From positions 62,001-126,000 of the forward strand of contig JAEUIA010000075.1 in assembly GCA_016795245.1 (NCBI GenBank): a stretch of DNA of 64,000 nt, written 5' to 3'. This DNA is from Planctomycetota bacterium (GTDB lineage Bacteria > Planctomycetota > UBA1135 > GCA-002686595). Positions 17,921 to 26,352 of the stretch are shown one piece after another (the stretch's first letter is position 1; every line of letters starts with the position of its first letter). The position numbers and the translations under genes are program-made. Under the pieces are notes generated by a model, which made no database searches, had not been told where the DNA came from, and worked only from the letters and a program-made list of their open reading frames with translations.

Positions 17921-19738
17921 ATGTCCGTTTCTAGCCTCGTACTTGCCACGCTCGCCGCGTGCCCCACCACGCAAACCGCGCTCGAGCCGCGTGTCTTGCT
18001 CGAAGGCATCGTTGTTCTCGAGGAGAACGGGCAAAAGCGCAGGGTGAAGGAAGGTCGGTTCGAGTTTTGGATCCGGCGTGACTACGAATGGACGCTCGTC
18101 GATGTCCCGGTGCACGCCGGCGCGTTCTCGATCTCAAGCTCTCCGCGTCTGACTTGGGCGAGCACGGGACGGATGTTGCTCGATGGGCACGAGGCTTGGA
18201 GCTCGTACCGCCTCGACGGCAGCGACATCGACCGAGCCGAAGGGGCGACGATCCGCGTAGTGATCACAGCGCAACGACTGAAGCCGTCCACGATCACCGT
18301 GCTCGACGGACTCACGGGTAAGAAGCTGGAAGACATCGAGCTGGTGCGTCAATTGGAGTGGTCCGCGAACGATCGGCCGGAAGTCGCCGTCGGGAGCGAA
18401 GGTCATCTGGGCTTGCACTTGAATTCTCCGATCGAGCTGCCTGCGTTCGAAGACGGCCGAAACATCTACGACCACGGATTCGTCGGCATCGCGACGTATT
18501 GGCTGCGCGCCCCTGGACGAACATGGAATCGCATCCGCATCGATCCGACCGGCGGAGGTGAGCGTGTGCTGCGGCTGTGGCCGGCGAGATTGGTCATGGC
18601 CGGGTCATGGATGCCCCCTCTCGAAGAGACCTGGTGGTTCGCGGTCGACGAGGATGATCCAACTCGCGTCGTGCGGCTTTCGCAGGCGCCTGGGGGTGGG
18701 CAAGCCGATCTCGAAACCGGAAAGTGGCAACTGCAGATTCGCCCCACGTCCGCGGACGGAAACCCCATCGGACCCGCGCTGGCGTCGCTGGATCTGCAGC
18801 CGAGCGCCGAGATGATCGTGTCCGACGAACAAGCTGGACGCCTCGTGGCCTTGGCGTCGGAAGCCGCCGGCAGGCTGTGCGCAGACATCCAACGCCGCAT
18901 CGTCGGCACCGTGATCATTCCAGCGGCCTGGAAAGAGAGCGTTGAGCGCATCTGCCTCGTTCCGTACGCAAAGCACCGCTTTCAGCCGCCGATCGTGCTG
19001 GATGCCGTCCAATGGAAGGCGAGCGCGACAGACCCTGAGCTCTATCACTTCGAGATCGCCGCGGTCCCGCCGGGCTCGTGGTGCCTGGCACTCTTGCCGC
19101 TGTCCTGGAGAGCTGCGCTGCATGTCAGCATGTGGGAAGAGCGCGAGTACTCGTTCGCGCTTCCACCGCCGACACGTGTGCGTCTGCACGTGCTCGACGC
19201 GGACACCCGCCAGCCGATCGAGACGGATTTCGAGGTGTCTTCGGAGACCGAGGGGCGCTTCGACTTCAAGGACGAGCGACGTGTGCTGCGATCCTCGACC
19301 CAGGGCCCGACCGAACTGCGCGTGCCGACCGGACTGTTGATGCTGTACTTCCGCGCCCAGGGGTACGCCGACACACGGCGCACGATCACCATCGCGCCCG
19401 AGGGCGGCGAGTTCACGGTCGAACTCCATCGTCACACCCAAGCCTTGCCCGTCGATATCGAGATCGAAGCCTTCGACGGCGAAGCCCGCATCCCGGGATC
19501 GGAATTTCAGAGCAGCGTGCGTGTGTGGTCCGTCGACAACAACGAGTGCAGGTGGGCCACCGGCCTCCGGTACGGCCGCTTCAACGAGTCGGCCTATACC
19601 TTCGTGCACGACCAGGGTCGCTACCGCTTCGCGCTCAGAGCCTTCGGCGAATACGAAGCTCATCCACCGATCGAACTCGACGTGACGCGCGATCTGGGCC
19701 AGCGCGTCGTGTTCCATCTCACGCGCAGACTGCGGTGA
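17921..19738 (+). CDS. Large exported protein of unknown function, possible lipoprotein
   Basis: About 605 residues. With the ATG at 17921 the N-terminus is a short hydrophobic stretch ending LATLAAC, which fits a lipobox (Cys14) but lacks the usual positive charges; an upstream GTG or ATG would give no better signal. The body is beta-rich with segments like carboxypeptidase-regulatory repeats (RVRLHVLDADTRQPIETDFEV; TITIAPEGGEFTVELH). No catalytic motif is seen. TATTCT at 17868-17873 is a candidate -10 box. It converges with the tethered sigma-factor gene, the stops being eight bases apart, and both carry regulatory-type beta domains. Function unknown. Confidence 0.6.
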   Translation: MSVSSLVLATLAACPTTQTALEPRVLLEGIVVLEENGQKRRVKEGRFEFWIRRDYEWTLVDVPVHAGAFSISSSPRLTWASTGRMLLDGHEAWSSYRLDGSDIDRAEGATIRVVITAQRLKPSTITVLDGLTGKKLEDIELVRQLEWSANDRPEVAVGSEGHLGLHLNSPIELPAFEDGRNIYDHGFVGIATYWLRAPGRTWNRIRIDPTGGGERVLRLWPARLVMAGSWMPPLEETWWFAVDEDDPTRVVRLSQAPGGGQADLETGKWQLQIRPTSADGNPIGPALASLDLQPSAEMIVSDEQAGRLVALASEAAGRLCADIQRRIVGTVIIPAAWKESVERICLVPYAKHRFQPPIVLDAVQWKASATDPELYHFEIAAVPPGSWCLALLPLSWRAALHVSMWEEREYSFALPPPTRVRLHVLDADTRQPIETDFEVSSETEGRFDFKDERRVLRSSTQGPTELRVPTGLLMLYFRAQGYADTRRTITIAPEGGEFTVELHRHTQALPVDIEIEAFDGEARIPGSEFQSSVRVWSVDNNECRWATGLRYGRFNESAYTFVHDQGRYRFALRAFGEYEAHPPIELDVTRDLGQRVVFHLTRRLR

Positions 19739-19745
19739 ACTCGCA

Positions 19746-21974
19746 TCAGTTGTCGCGCTCCATCCACACGCGATGCAGATCGCGCGTCTGGCGCAGCTTG
19801 CCGTTCGAGAACCCTTCCCAGCCGGCGACGTGCCAACCGGGCAGGTCGATGCGGATGCGGCCCGGATCGAACAAGAGCTCGAGCAGCGCGTGACCGTCGG
19901 CGAGACTCTTCGTCAGCAATGCGCCGCCGCGTGTGAAAATGCGCGCGTCGCTCAGCGCGATCTCGCGACCGTTCGCGTCGCGGGTGCCGATCCACAGGTG
20001 AGCGGTCCACCCGGATTCCAGCCGCGCCTCGGTCTCCAGACGCCCGCCGCGGCGTGCGAGGTCGTCGAGGCTGCCCCACACCGAACTCTTGCCGTCGGCC
20101 TCGACGAGCCACCAGCCGCGCATGCCCAATGGAATGTCGGGGAACAGCGCCACTCCGTCGTGTGCTTCGACGTGCAACGCACGCGGCTCGATCGCCAGCG
20201 CTTTGCGGCGGCCGACGTCGTAGCGATCGAGCAGGATCGTCGCGCGCAGCGACTCGATCCGCGTGTCTTCATCTCCAGCGACGGCGCGCAACGCGACTGC
20301 AACGGTCGGCACATCGTCGCGACACACGAACCTCGGAGACGCACACGGCACCGTGACGACCAGCGCAGCCGGTGACCAGGCGAACGCATCGTCCATCGGT
20401 GGGAACAACTCGTACTCGCCCGGCGCGAGCGCGTCGAAGCGGAAGCTGTCCTGACGCGCGCCGGGCAGTGCGTCGCGCTCCGTCGGCGCCTCGATGACGA
20501 AGGTCGGGTCCGAAACGCTCACCAATCGCACGGTTCCGCGCGGTGCGTGCGTGCCGGATCGACTCACCAACGCGCCCGTGAGCGAAACCGTCGGTGCAGA
20601 GGCGAGCGTGATGTCCAGGTGTCGTCTCTCCAGCGGAGCGAGCGTGACCGCTTGTGTGACCTCGGCTTGCTCCATGGAACGCAGGGCGACCTGGACCGGA
20701 CCGGGCGCGATACCGGCGAGGCTCCACTCGCCGCGGCTGGACGTGTGTGTCTCCGCGACAACACCGTGAGTGATGCGCACACGCGCACCGACGACCGCGC
20801 GTCCGTCGTGAGTCAAGACGCGGCCCTCCATGACCGCGCGCGCTTCCAACACGATGTGCACAGGCTCGGCGGCGGAACGTTCGGCGGCGATCACGCGCTG
20901 CGCTCCGCTCCACAGTCCGTCACGGCTCGAGAGCCGCAGCGTGTACGTCGTGCGCGCTCCGCCGCCGAGCAGACTGGTCCGCGGCGTTTCGGCGAAACGC
21001 ACGTGCGGAACCGGCTCCGCTGCGACCGGCGCGGTCTGGCACGTGGCGAGATCGGCAAAGGCGTTGTCGAGTTCGAGCGAACACACGAAGTCGTCGACGC
21101 GCAGTCCGTCGGGAACCTCGAATGCGAGCGCGAATTCGGGCCCGCTCAGCGCGGACGCGCCGGTAACGGCGACGGTGCGATCAGGTGCGGCCGAACTCGC
21201 TGCGACTACCGGTTCGAGCGCCGTCGCGACCGGCAACGCCGCGCGGCGTGAACCGAGCGGCCGCGGATGGGTGCCTTCCGCCGCCACAAGCGCTTCCGGG
21301 TTCGTCGGTGTCGTGCCGGCGACGAGCACGGCGCTTCCCGTTGCGTCCGTCGCGGACTTGACGACCCACGTCGCCACGACGAGCACCAACGCCGCGCTGC
21401 CGATCGCGACCGTCGACGTCCCCACGGCCGATTTCTCGACCCACGTCAGCGGCACGAGCGCGCGCAGCCACTCGGAGCGTTCGCCGAACTCGTGGTCGAG
21501 CGCCAGCTTCAGCTCGGCCAGTCCGCGCTTCAGCCTGCTCTTCACCGTCTCCACCGGAACACGCGTGCGGCGCGCGATCTCGCGCGGCGGCAGATTCTCG
21601 TACCAGCGCATCCAGATCGCGGTCTTGAACGGCTCGCGCAGGGCCATCACCGCCTCGATCACGCGCCGCTGCGCATGCAAGCGTGCATCGATGCCTTCCT
21701 CGGTCGCTTCGGGCCGCGCGACGAGTTGCTCGCGCCGCGCGCGCCGATTGCGCTCGCGCAGCGTGTTGATCGACAAGTTGCGCGTCACGCGCGCCAACCA
21801 CGCGCGCAGTGCCTCGCCCGAACGCGGCGGCGATTCGAGCGCCGCGATGCAGGCCTCCTGCGCCACGTCCTCGGCGCCGTGATCGTCGGCCAACAGTCGC
21901 CGCGCGAGCGCGCGCACGAACTCGCGGTGCTCGATCAACGATTCAGGACGGAAGGACGGATCGGCCATGGACAT
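19746..21974 (-). CDS. ECF-type sigma factor fused to a membrane helix and large beta-domain region
   Basis: A 742-residue protein. Residues about 15-160 are an ECF sigma-70 factor: region 2 with AEDVAQEACIAAL and region 4 with LPPREIARRTRVPVETVKSRLKRGL. A single hydrophobic helix at about 184-205 follows, then some 530 residues of beta-rich sequence with carboxypeptidase-regulatory-like repeats (MEGRVLTHDGRAVVGARVRI). The layout puts the sigma domain in the cytoplasm and the rest outside, so the protein may sense envelope state directly, without a separate anti-sigma factor (inference). Two in-frame ATGs (21974, 21968) are possible starts. A 158-base divergent region separates it from the membrane-protein pair, plausible targets. 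Confidence 0.8.
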   Translation of the reverse strand: MSMADPSFRPESLIEHREFVRALARRLLADDHGAEDVAQEACIAALESPPRSGEALRAWLARVTRNLSINTLRERNRRARREQLVARPEATEEGIDARLHAQRRVIEAVMALREPFKTAIWMRWYENLPPREIARRTRVPVETVKSRLKRGLAELKLALDHEFGERSEWLRALVPLTWVEKSAVGTSTVAIGSAALVLVVATWVVKSATDATGSAVLVAGTTPTNPEALVAAEGTHPRPLGSRRAALPVATALEPVVAASSAAPDRTVAVTGASALSGPEFALAFEVPDGLRVDDFVCSLELDNAFADLATCQTAPVAAEPVPHVRFAETPRTSLLGGGARTTYTLRLSSRDGLWSGAQRVIAAERSAAEPVHIVLEARAVMEGRVLTHDGRAVVGARVRITHGVVAETHTSSRGEWSLAGIAPGPVQVALRSMEQAEVTQAVTLAPLERRHLDITLASAPTVSLTGALVSRSGTHAPRGTVRLVSVSDPTFVIEAPTERDALPGARQDSFRFDALAPGEYELFPPMDDAFAWSPAALVVTVPCASPRFVCRDDVPTVAVALRAVAGDEDTRIESLRATILLDRYDVGRRKALAIEPRALHVEAHDGVALFPDIPLGMRGWWLVEADGKSSVWGSLDDLARRGGRLETEARLESGWTAHLWIGTRDANGREIALSDARIFTRGGALLTKSLADGHALLELLFDPGRIRIDLPGWHVAGWEGFSNGKLRQTRDLHRVWMERDN

Positions 21975-22121
21975 GGAGCGTCGATCTAGAGTCGCCGAGG
22001 CGCCCGTTTCGGGGCCCGGGATTCGTGAGATTCTGGTTTTCTGTGCGCCATTCGCAGCTTTTCGGCCTCGATCCGCGCGCCGCGGTGACTTGCACGAGAA
22101 CGACCTCCAGCACCGCGGTCG

Positions 22122-22130
22122 CCCCCCCCC
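22122..22130 (+). repeat. Homopolymer of nine C bases before a start codon
   Basis: Nine consecutive C residues end three bases before the ATG at 22133, where a ribosome binding site would be expected. Length change here could alter translation or spacing. A second tract of eight C lies within the first codons of ispG (25132-25139). Confidence 0.6.
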
Positions 22131-22132
22131 TC

Positions 22133-22849
22133 ATGTCCAAACTCATCGATCTAGTCGAGGGCCTGCTCCACGGCGAATACCGCGGGCGCGACTTCTTGCG
22201 TCAAGACTCGCCGCTCATCTCGTCGCGCACCTTCGTCTTGTTGATCCTGATCCAAGGCGCGGTCTACGGCGCGTGCATGTCGCTGTACGGGCTCAAGTGG
22301 GGCGTCGAGTACGGGGGCCAGCACGTGACCGCGGTCATGGTCAAGGTGCCGTGCCTGTTTCTATTGACGTTGCTCGTCACGGCTCCGTCGCTCTACGTGT
22401 TCAGTTCGCTGGCCGGTTCGAAGCTGAAACTCGGACAGACCGTGCGCTTGCTGCTCGCGTCGACGGCGTTGTCGTTGGCCGTGCTCATGAGCTTTGCGCC
22501 GGTCACGGCCTTCTTCACGTTCAGCACCAAGAGCCATCCGTTCATGCAGCTCTTGAACGCCGTCGTGTTCACGGTCAGCGGCGTGATCGGAATGCACTTC
22601 GTCAAGAAGCGCCTGGCCGAAGCCCTACAGCCCGAAGACACCGACGGCGACAGTCCACGCCCGGCGCGTCCGCCCGCCCTCACGTTCTTGCTGTTCGTGT
22701 GGTTCGTGATCTACGGCTCGGTCGCGGGCCAGATGGGCTGGATTCTGAGGCCGTTCGTCGGGACGCCGCACATGCCCCAAGAGCTCTTCCGCGAGACGGA
22801 GAAGAACATCTTCTACGGACTCGGGCAGGCGTTGAAGTTCTTGGACTGA
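22133..22849 (+). CDS. Polytopic membrane protein, paralogue A of a tandem pair
   Basis: A 238-residue protein with about six hydrophobic helices (first at residues 32-50, last near 185-205). It shares a pattern with the gene that follows: APVTAFFTF in the middle and WILRPFVGTPHMPQELFRE near the end, against APVTGFFYL and WVLRPFIGDPALPIEFLRA. Similar Yip1-like or uncharacterised planctomycete membrane proteins exist, but I cannot name the family with confidence. The ATG at 22133 starts the likely cytoplasmic lead (SKLIDLVEGLLHGEYRGRDF). The start is divergent from the tethered sigma factor, and the next gene begins after seven bases. Confidence 0.65.
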   Translation: MSKLIDLVEGLLHGEYRGRDFLRQDSPLISSRTFVLLILIQGAVYGACMSLYGLKWGVEYGGQHVTAVMVKVPCLFLLTLLVTAPSLYVFSSLAGSKLKLGQTVRLLLASTALSLAVLMSFAPVTAFFTFSTKSHPFMQLLNAVVFTVSGVIGMHFVKKRLAEALQPEDTDGDSPRPARPPALTFLLFVWFVIYGSVAGQMGWILRPFVGTPHMPQELFRETEKNIFYGLGQALKFLD

Positions 22850-22856
22850 GGCGCGG

Positions 22857-23537
22857 ATGCTGCGCGACGCCGAGCGCTTGTTGCGCACCGAAGGCGCCTT
22901 CGCGGTCGACGCGCAGGTCGTGCCGTGGGCGCGCATCGCGCAGTTGTTGATCGCGGCCGGGGTCCTGTACGGCGCCGTGATGGGAGCACTAGCCGTGAAT
23001 CCGGTCGGAGTCCTCTACTCGGCACTCAAGCTGCCGGTGCTGCTCGCGTTCGCACTGGCGATCTGTCTGCCGAATTTCTACGCGATGCACGCCGTGCTCG
23101 GGCTGCGCGAAGATTTTCCGGCGGCCGTGCGCGGCATCCTCTCGGCCCAAGGCACGCTGGCTGTCGCACTGTGCGCGCTCGCGCCGGTCACGGGGTTTTT
23201 CTACCTGTGCGGAGTCACCTATCCAGGCGCACTGCTGTGGAACGGCGGAGCCTTCGCGATCGCCGTGATCTGCGGGCAGATCACTCTCGCGCGTCACTAC
23301 CGCGCGTTGATCGCGCGCAACCGGCGCCATCGACTCACGTTGGCTGCGTGGTTCTTGCTCTACACCTTCGTCAGCATCAAGGTCGGCTGGGTCTTGCGCC
23401 CGTTCATCGGCGATCCCGCACTGCCGATCGAATTCCTGCGCGCCGGCAAGTGGTCCGAGAATCCCTACATGAACTTGTTCTGGACCGCAGCCGCGTTCGT
23501 GTGGAACGCCGCGAACAAGCTCGCGGGCGCCGACTGA
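22857..23537 (+). CDS. Polytopic membrane protein, paralogue B of a tandem pair
   Basis: A 226-residue protein with about six hydrophobic helices (LLIAAGVLYGAVMGAL, then a helix around CLPNFYAMHAVL, and so on). It is a diverged duplicate of the preceding gene, sharing the APVTxFF and GWxLRPFxGxPxxPxEFxR motifs and the overall helix order. It begins seven bases after the upstream stop, so both are co-transcribed and may form a heteromer. Function unknown. It converges with the FAD oxidoreductase gene, leaving a 9-base gap. Confidence 0.65.
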   Translation: MLRDAERLLRTEGAFAVDAQVVPWARIAQLLIAAGVLYGAVMGALAVNPVGVLYSALKLPVLLAFALAICLPNFYAMHAVLGLREDFPAAVRGILSAQGTLAVALCALAPVTGFFYLCGVTYPGALLWNGGAFAIAVICGQITLARHYRALIARNRRHRLTLAAWFLLYTFVSIKVGWVLRPFIGDPALPIEFLRAGKWSENPYMNLFWTAAAFVWNAANKLAGAD

Positions 23538-23546
23538 CGCACGTCT

Positions 23547-24824
23547 TCAGAGCCCGAACGCGCCCGTCGGCGCTGCATGTGCTCTGCCGGCGAAGCGATC
23601 GGGTGCGAAGAAGGCCTCGTCGAAGGCGGTGACAGGTTCACCGTGCACGAGTTGTGCGACGCCTTCGCCGACCGACGGCGCGAGCTTGAATCCGTGTCCG
23701 CTGAATCCGCTGACGAGGATCAGGCCGCGCCACTGCCTGGGCCGACCGATCAAGGCCTGCGCATCCGGGGTCAGCGTGTACAGGCCGACTTGCGAACCCA
23801 CATCGTCCTCGTCGGTGTACACGGGCAAGCGCGCTGTGAGTTCACGGCGCGCCCACTCCACGTACGCGCTGCTCACGCGCTCGTCGATCGCATCGGGATC
23901 CGGCACCTCGTCATCGTGCGCGTAGTCCATGCGCCCCACGCGCGTGCGACCGGCGTGGCCTTCGCAGCGCGTGTAGAAGCCGCGTTCCAGGTCCAGGATG
24001 ACCGGATGCGCGGACGGCGGAAGCACCTCGTGCGCGAGACCGAAGCGATCGAGCACCGAATCCTCGAGTCGCGCGCGTGCATCGCTCGCGGCGCTCGTCG
24101 CGACGCGCGGGAGCGCCAGGAAATGCTGTTCAGGCCGCACGACCGAGAGCGGCAGGTCGCAACCGATCTGAGCCAGCAACGGTTTCGTCCACGGCCCGGT
24201 GGCGACGATCACGTCGCGCGCCAGAACGCGTCCTTCGGCCGTGTCGACGCCGATCACGCGGTCGCCTTCGACGACGAACGCTTCGACCTTGACACCCAGC
24301 CGCGTGATTCCACCCGCTTCGCGCGCCAGCGTCGCGAACACTTCGACGGTGCGCACGGGATCCACGCCGCCGCCGTCGGGTTCGTATGCACCGACGGCTC
24401 CGTCCGCGATCACGATGTCGGGCACCAGCTCGCGGATCTCGGCGGCGTCGACGAGGTGCGTGGTGATTCCGACGGAACGTTGCATCGCGACGTTGCGCTG
24501 CACCAATGCGATCGTCTCCGGACGCTCCGGCCCGGCCAGCGTGATGACGCCCGTGCGTTGGAATCCGATGCTGCGCCCGGTGCGCGCTTCGAGGCCGGCG
24601 TACACGCGCAACGAATCGCGCGCCATCACGGCCAGCTCACGATCGGAGTAGTGCTGCCGCAAGATCGCGCCCGAACGCCCCGACGATCCCGCCGCGAGTG
24701 CGGACTTCTCGATCAACACGACGGGCTCCGTGATCGGATTCGCGCGGCGCGCGAGATGCCACGCGATCGCGACGCCCATGACGCCGCCACCGACGACGAC
24801 GGTCTGTGCACGGCGGAGGCTCAT
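23547..24824 (-). CDS. FAD-dependent amine/amino-acid oxidoreductase (DAO family, SoxB-like)
   Basis: A 425-residue flavoprotein. The N-terminal Rossmann motif VVVGGGVMGVAIAWHLARR binds FAD. SSGRSGAILRQHYS follows, typical of sarcosine oxidase beta/glycine-oxidase relatives. The C-terminal half has GLYTLTPDAQALIG and SGFSGHGFKLAPSVGE, the family's closing flavin-site motifs. It likely oxidises an N-methyl or primary amine of an amino acid to an imine, passing electrons to oxygen or another acceptor; the substrate cannot be read from sequence. No signal peptide is present. It stands alone on its strand, with a strong GC-rich hairpin in its leader (24847-24886). Confidence 0.8.
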   Translation of the reverse strand: MSLRRAQTVVVGGGVMGVAIAWHLARRANPITEPVVLIEKSALAAGSSGRSGAILRQHYSDRELAVMARDSLRVYAGLEARTGRSIGFQRTGVITLAGPERPETIALVQRNVAMQRSVGITTHLVDAAEIRELVPDIVIADGAVGAYEPDGGGVDPVRTVEVFATLAREAGGITRLGVKVEAFVVEGDRVIGVDTAEGRVLARDVIVATGPWTKPLLAQIGCDLPLSVVRPEQHFLALPRVATSAASDARARLEDSVLDRFGLAHEVLPPSAHPVILDLERGFYTRCEGHAGRTRVGRMDYAHDDEVPDPDAIDERVSSAYVEWARRELTARLPVYTDEDDVGSQVGLYTLTPDAQALIGRPRQWRGLILVSGFSGHGFKLAPSVGEGVAQLVHGEPVTAFDEAFFAPDRFAGRAHAAPTGAFGL

Positions 24825-24846
24825 ACCAAGAACCTAACGAATGAGT

Positions 24847-24886
24847 GCCCCGCGCGACCGGGGGGGGCCGGTGGGCCGCGCGGGGC
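24847..24886. promoter_or_regulatory. Nested GC-rich inverted repeat in the divergent oxidoreductase/ispG region
   Basis: GCCCCGCGCG at 24847-24856 pairs perfectly with CGCGCGGGGC at 24877-24886. Within the loop ACCGG (24857-24861) pairs with CCGGT (24868-24872) around a run of G. It lies 22 bases upstream of the oxidoreductase ATG, so it would be in that mRNA's leader. The rest of the 302-base gap (24825-25126) holds only a candidate ispG -10 box, TATGCT at 25082-25087. Confidence 0.5.
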
Positions 24887-25126
24887 TTGAAAGGGGGAGA
24901 CACCGATCCTGACCCCGATGCCGTGTGGTGAGGGGGATCACACGGTCCGGTCTTCGGTCGCTTTCGATGAACTCCCGGCGACGCTTCCGGCGCTTCGGTG
25001 GAGAAGGGGTGGAAAAGTCGGTGGAATTCCGGAGATACGTGACCGGGGCGGGCCTGGAATCGTCACGGATGCTTCCAGGGCTATGCTGACGGGTCCAAGA
25101 GTTCGAACCGGATTCCCGCAGAGCCC

Positions 25127-26260
25127 ATGATCCCCCCCCGCAAGACACGCACGATCCGCATCCGAGACCTGGAGGTCGGCGGGGCCGCACCGATCGCGGT
25201 GCAGAGCATGGCGGCGACGCGCACGCGCGACCTCGAAGCGACGGCGCGCCAGATCCGGATCTTGAGCGCGGCCGGCGCGGACCTGATTCGCATCGCGGTC
25301 GACAGCAAGGAAGACGTCGCGGCGCTCGCGAAGTTGCGCGCAGCGACGGACGCGCGCTTGTCGGTCGACCTGCAAGAGAACTATCGCCTGGCGGAGACGG
25401 TCGCGCCCTTCGTCGACAAGGTGCGCTACAACCCCGGACACCTGCACCACCACGAGAAGCACAAATCGGTGCACGACAAGGTCGCGTTCCTGGTCGGCGT
25501 CGCGCAGAAGAACGATTGCGCGCTGCGCATCGGCATCAACGCCGGTTCGATCGCGCCCGAGTACGATGCGCGTTTCCCCGACGATCACGTGTCGGCGATC
25601 GTCGCGTGCGCGATCGATCATTGCGCACTCGTCGACGGGCTGGGCTTCACCAACTACGTCGTGTCGATCAAGGACAGCGACCCGCGCCTCGTGATCGACG
25701 CCAATACGAAGTTCGCGGCCGAACGCCCCGACGTCCCGATTCACCTCGGCGTCACCGAAGCCGGCATGCCGCCCGAAGGCATCATCAAGACGCGCATCGC
25801 GTTCGAGCAGCTCTTGAGTCGCGGCATCGGCGACACCTTGCGCGTCAGCTTGACCTTGCCCTTCGACGACAAGGGCCGCGAGATCGAAGTCGGACGCGAG
25901 CTGATCCACGACATCGAAAACGGCCGCTTCCGCTCGGTGCCGCCCAATTTCTTCGACGGCCTGAACATCATCGCCTGCCCGTCGTGCTCACGCGTCGAAA
26001 ACGAGCGCTTCATCGAGCTCGCCGAAGACGTCAAGCGCATGACGGCGTACGCGAAGGAACACGACCTGACGATCGCCGTGATGGGCTGTCGCGTGAACGG
26101 CCCCGGCGAAACCGACGACGCCGACCTGGGCCTGTGGTGCGGCCCGAACTTCGTGAATCTGAAGCGCGGCGAAGCGGACGTCGGCGCGTTCAGCTACGAC
26201 GACATCCTCGGGAAGCTCAAGGCTGAGCTCGATGCGCTGATTGCGGCCAGGCCGCGTTGA
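25127..26260 (+). CDS. ispG: 4-hydroxy-3-methylbut-2-enyl diphosphate synthase IspG (GcpE)
   Basis: A 377-residue cytoplasmic enzyme of the MEP isoprenoid pathway. It converts 2-C-methyl-D-erythritol 2,4-cyclodiphosphate to HMBPP using a [4Fe-4S] cluster and reduced ferredoxin or flavodoxin. The TIM-barrel half contains VRYNPGH. The C-terminal cluster-binding half has CPSCSR and [10 protein letters not shown], giving the three Cys ligands and the conserved Glu. Length is normal for the short bacterial form. The first codons contain eight consecutive C bases. It stands alone; the next plus-strand signal is a hairpin 24 bases after the stop. TATGCT at 25082 is a possible -10 box. Confidence 0.95.
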   Translation: MIPPRKTRTIRIRDLEVGGAAPIAVQSMAATRTRDLEATARQIRILSAAGADLIRIAVDSKEDVAALAKLRAATDARLSVDLQENYRLAETVAPFVDKVRYNPGHLHHHEKHKSVHDKVAFLVGVAQKNDCALRIGINAGSIAPEYDARFPDDHVSAIVACAIDHCALVDGLGFTNYVVSIKDSDPRLVIDANTKFAAERPDVPIHLGVTEAGMPPEGIIKTRIAFEQLLSRGIGDTLRVSLTLPFDDKGREIEVGRELIHDIENGRFRSVPPNFFDGLNIIACPSCSRVENERFIELAEDVKRMTAYAKEHDLTIAVMGCRVNGPGETDDADLGLWCGPNFVNLKRGEADVGAFSYDDILGKLKAELDALIAARPR

Positions 26261-26283
26261 CAGTTGGAGGCTCTGCCAAGAGA

Positions 26284-26314
26284 AACGCCTGGCTCACCGA
26301 GTGAACCAGGCGTT
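26284..26314. terminator. Bidirectional terminator hairpin between ispG and the di-haem gene
   Basis: AACGCCTGG (26284-26292) pairs with CCAGGCGTT (26306-26314). A C/A mismatch, TCAC/GTGA and a 3-base loop CGA lie inside. Reading the minus strand the stem is followed by a T-rich TTTCTCTT, so it best terminates the minus-strand gene ending at 26353; on the plus strand it follows ispG. Confidence 0.75.
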
Positions 26315-26352
26315 CGTGACGGCCGAAGCCGTTTGGAATCAATGCCTCGCGA

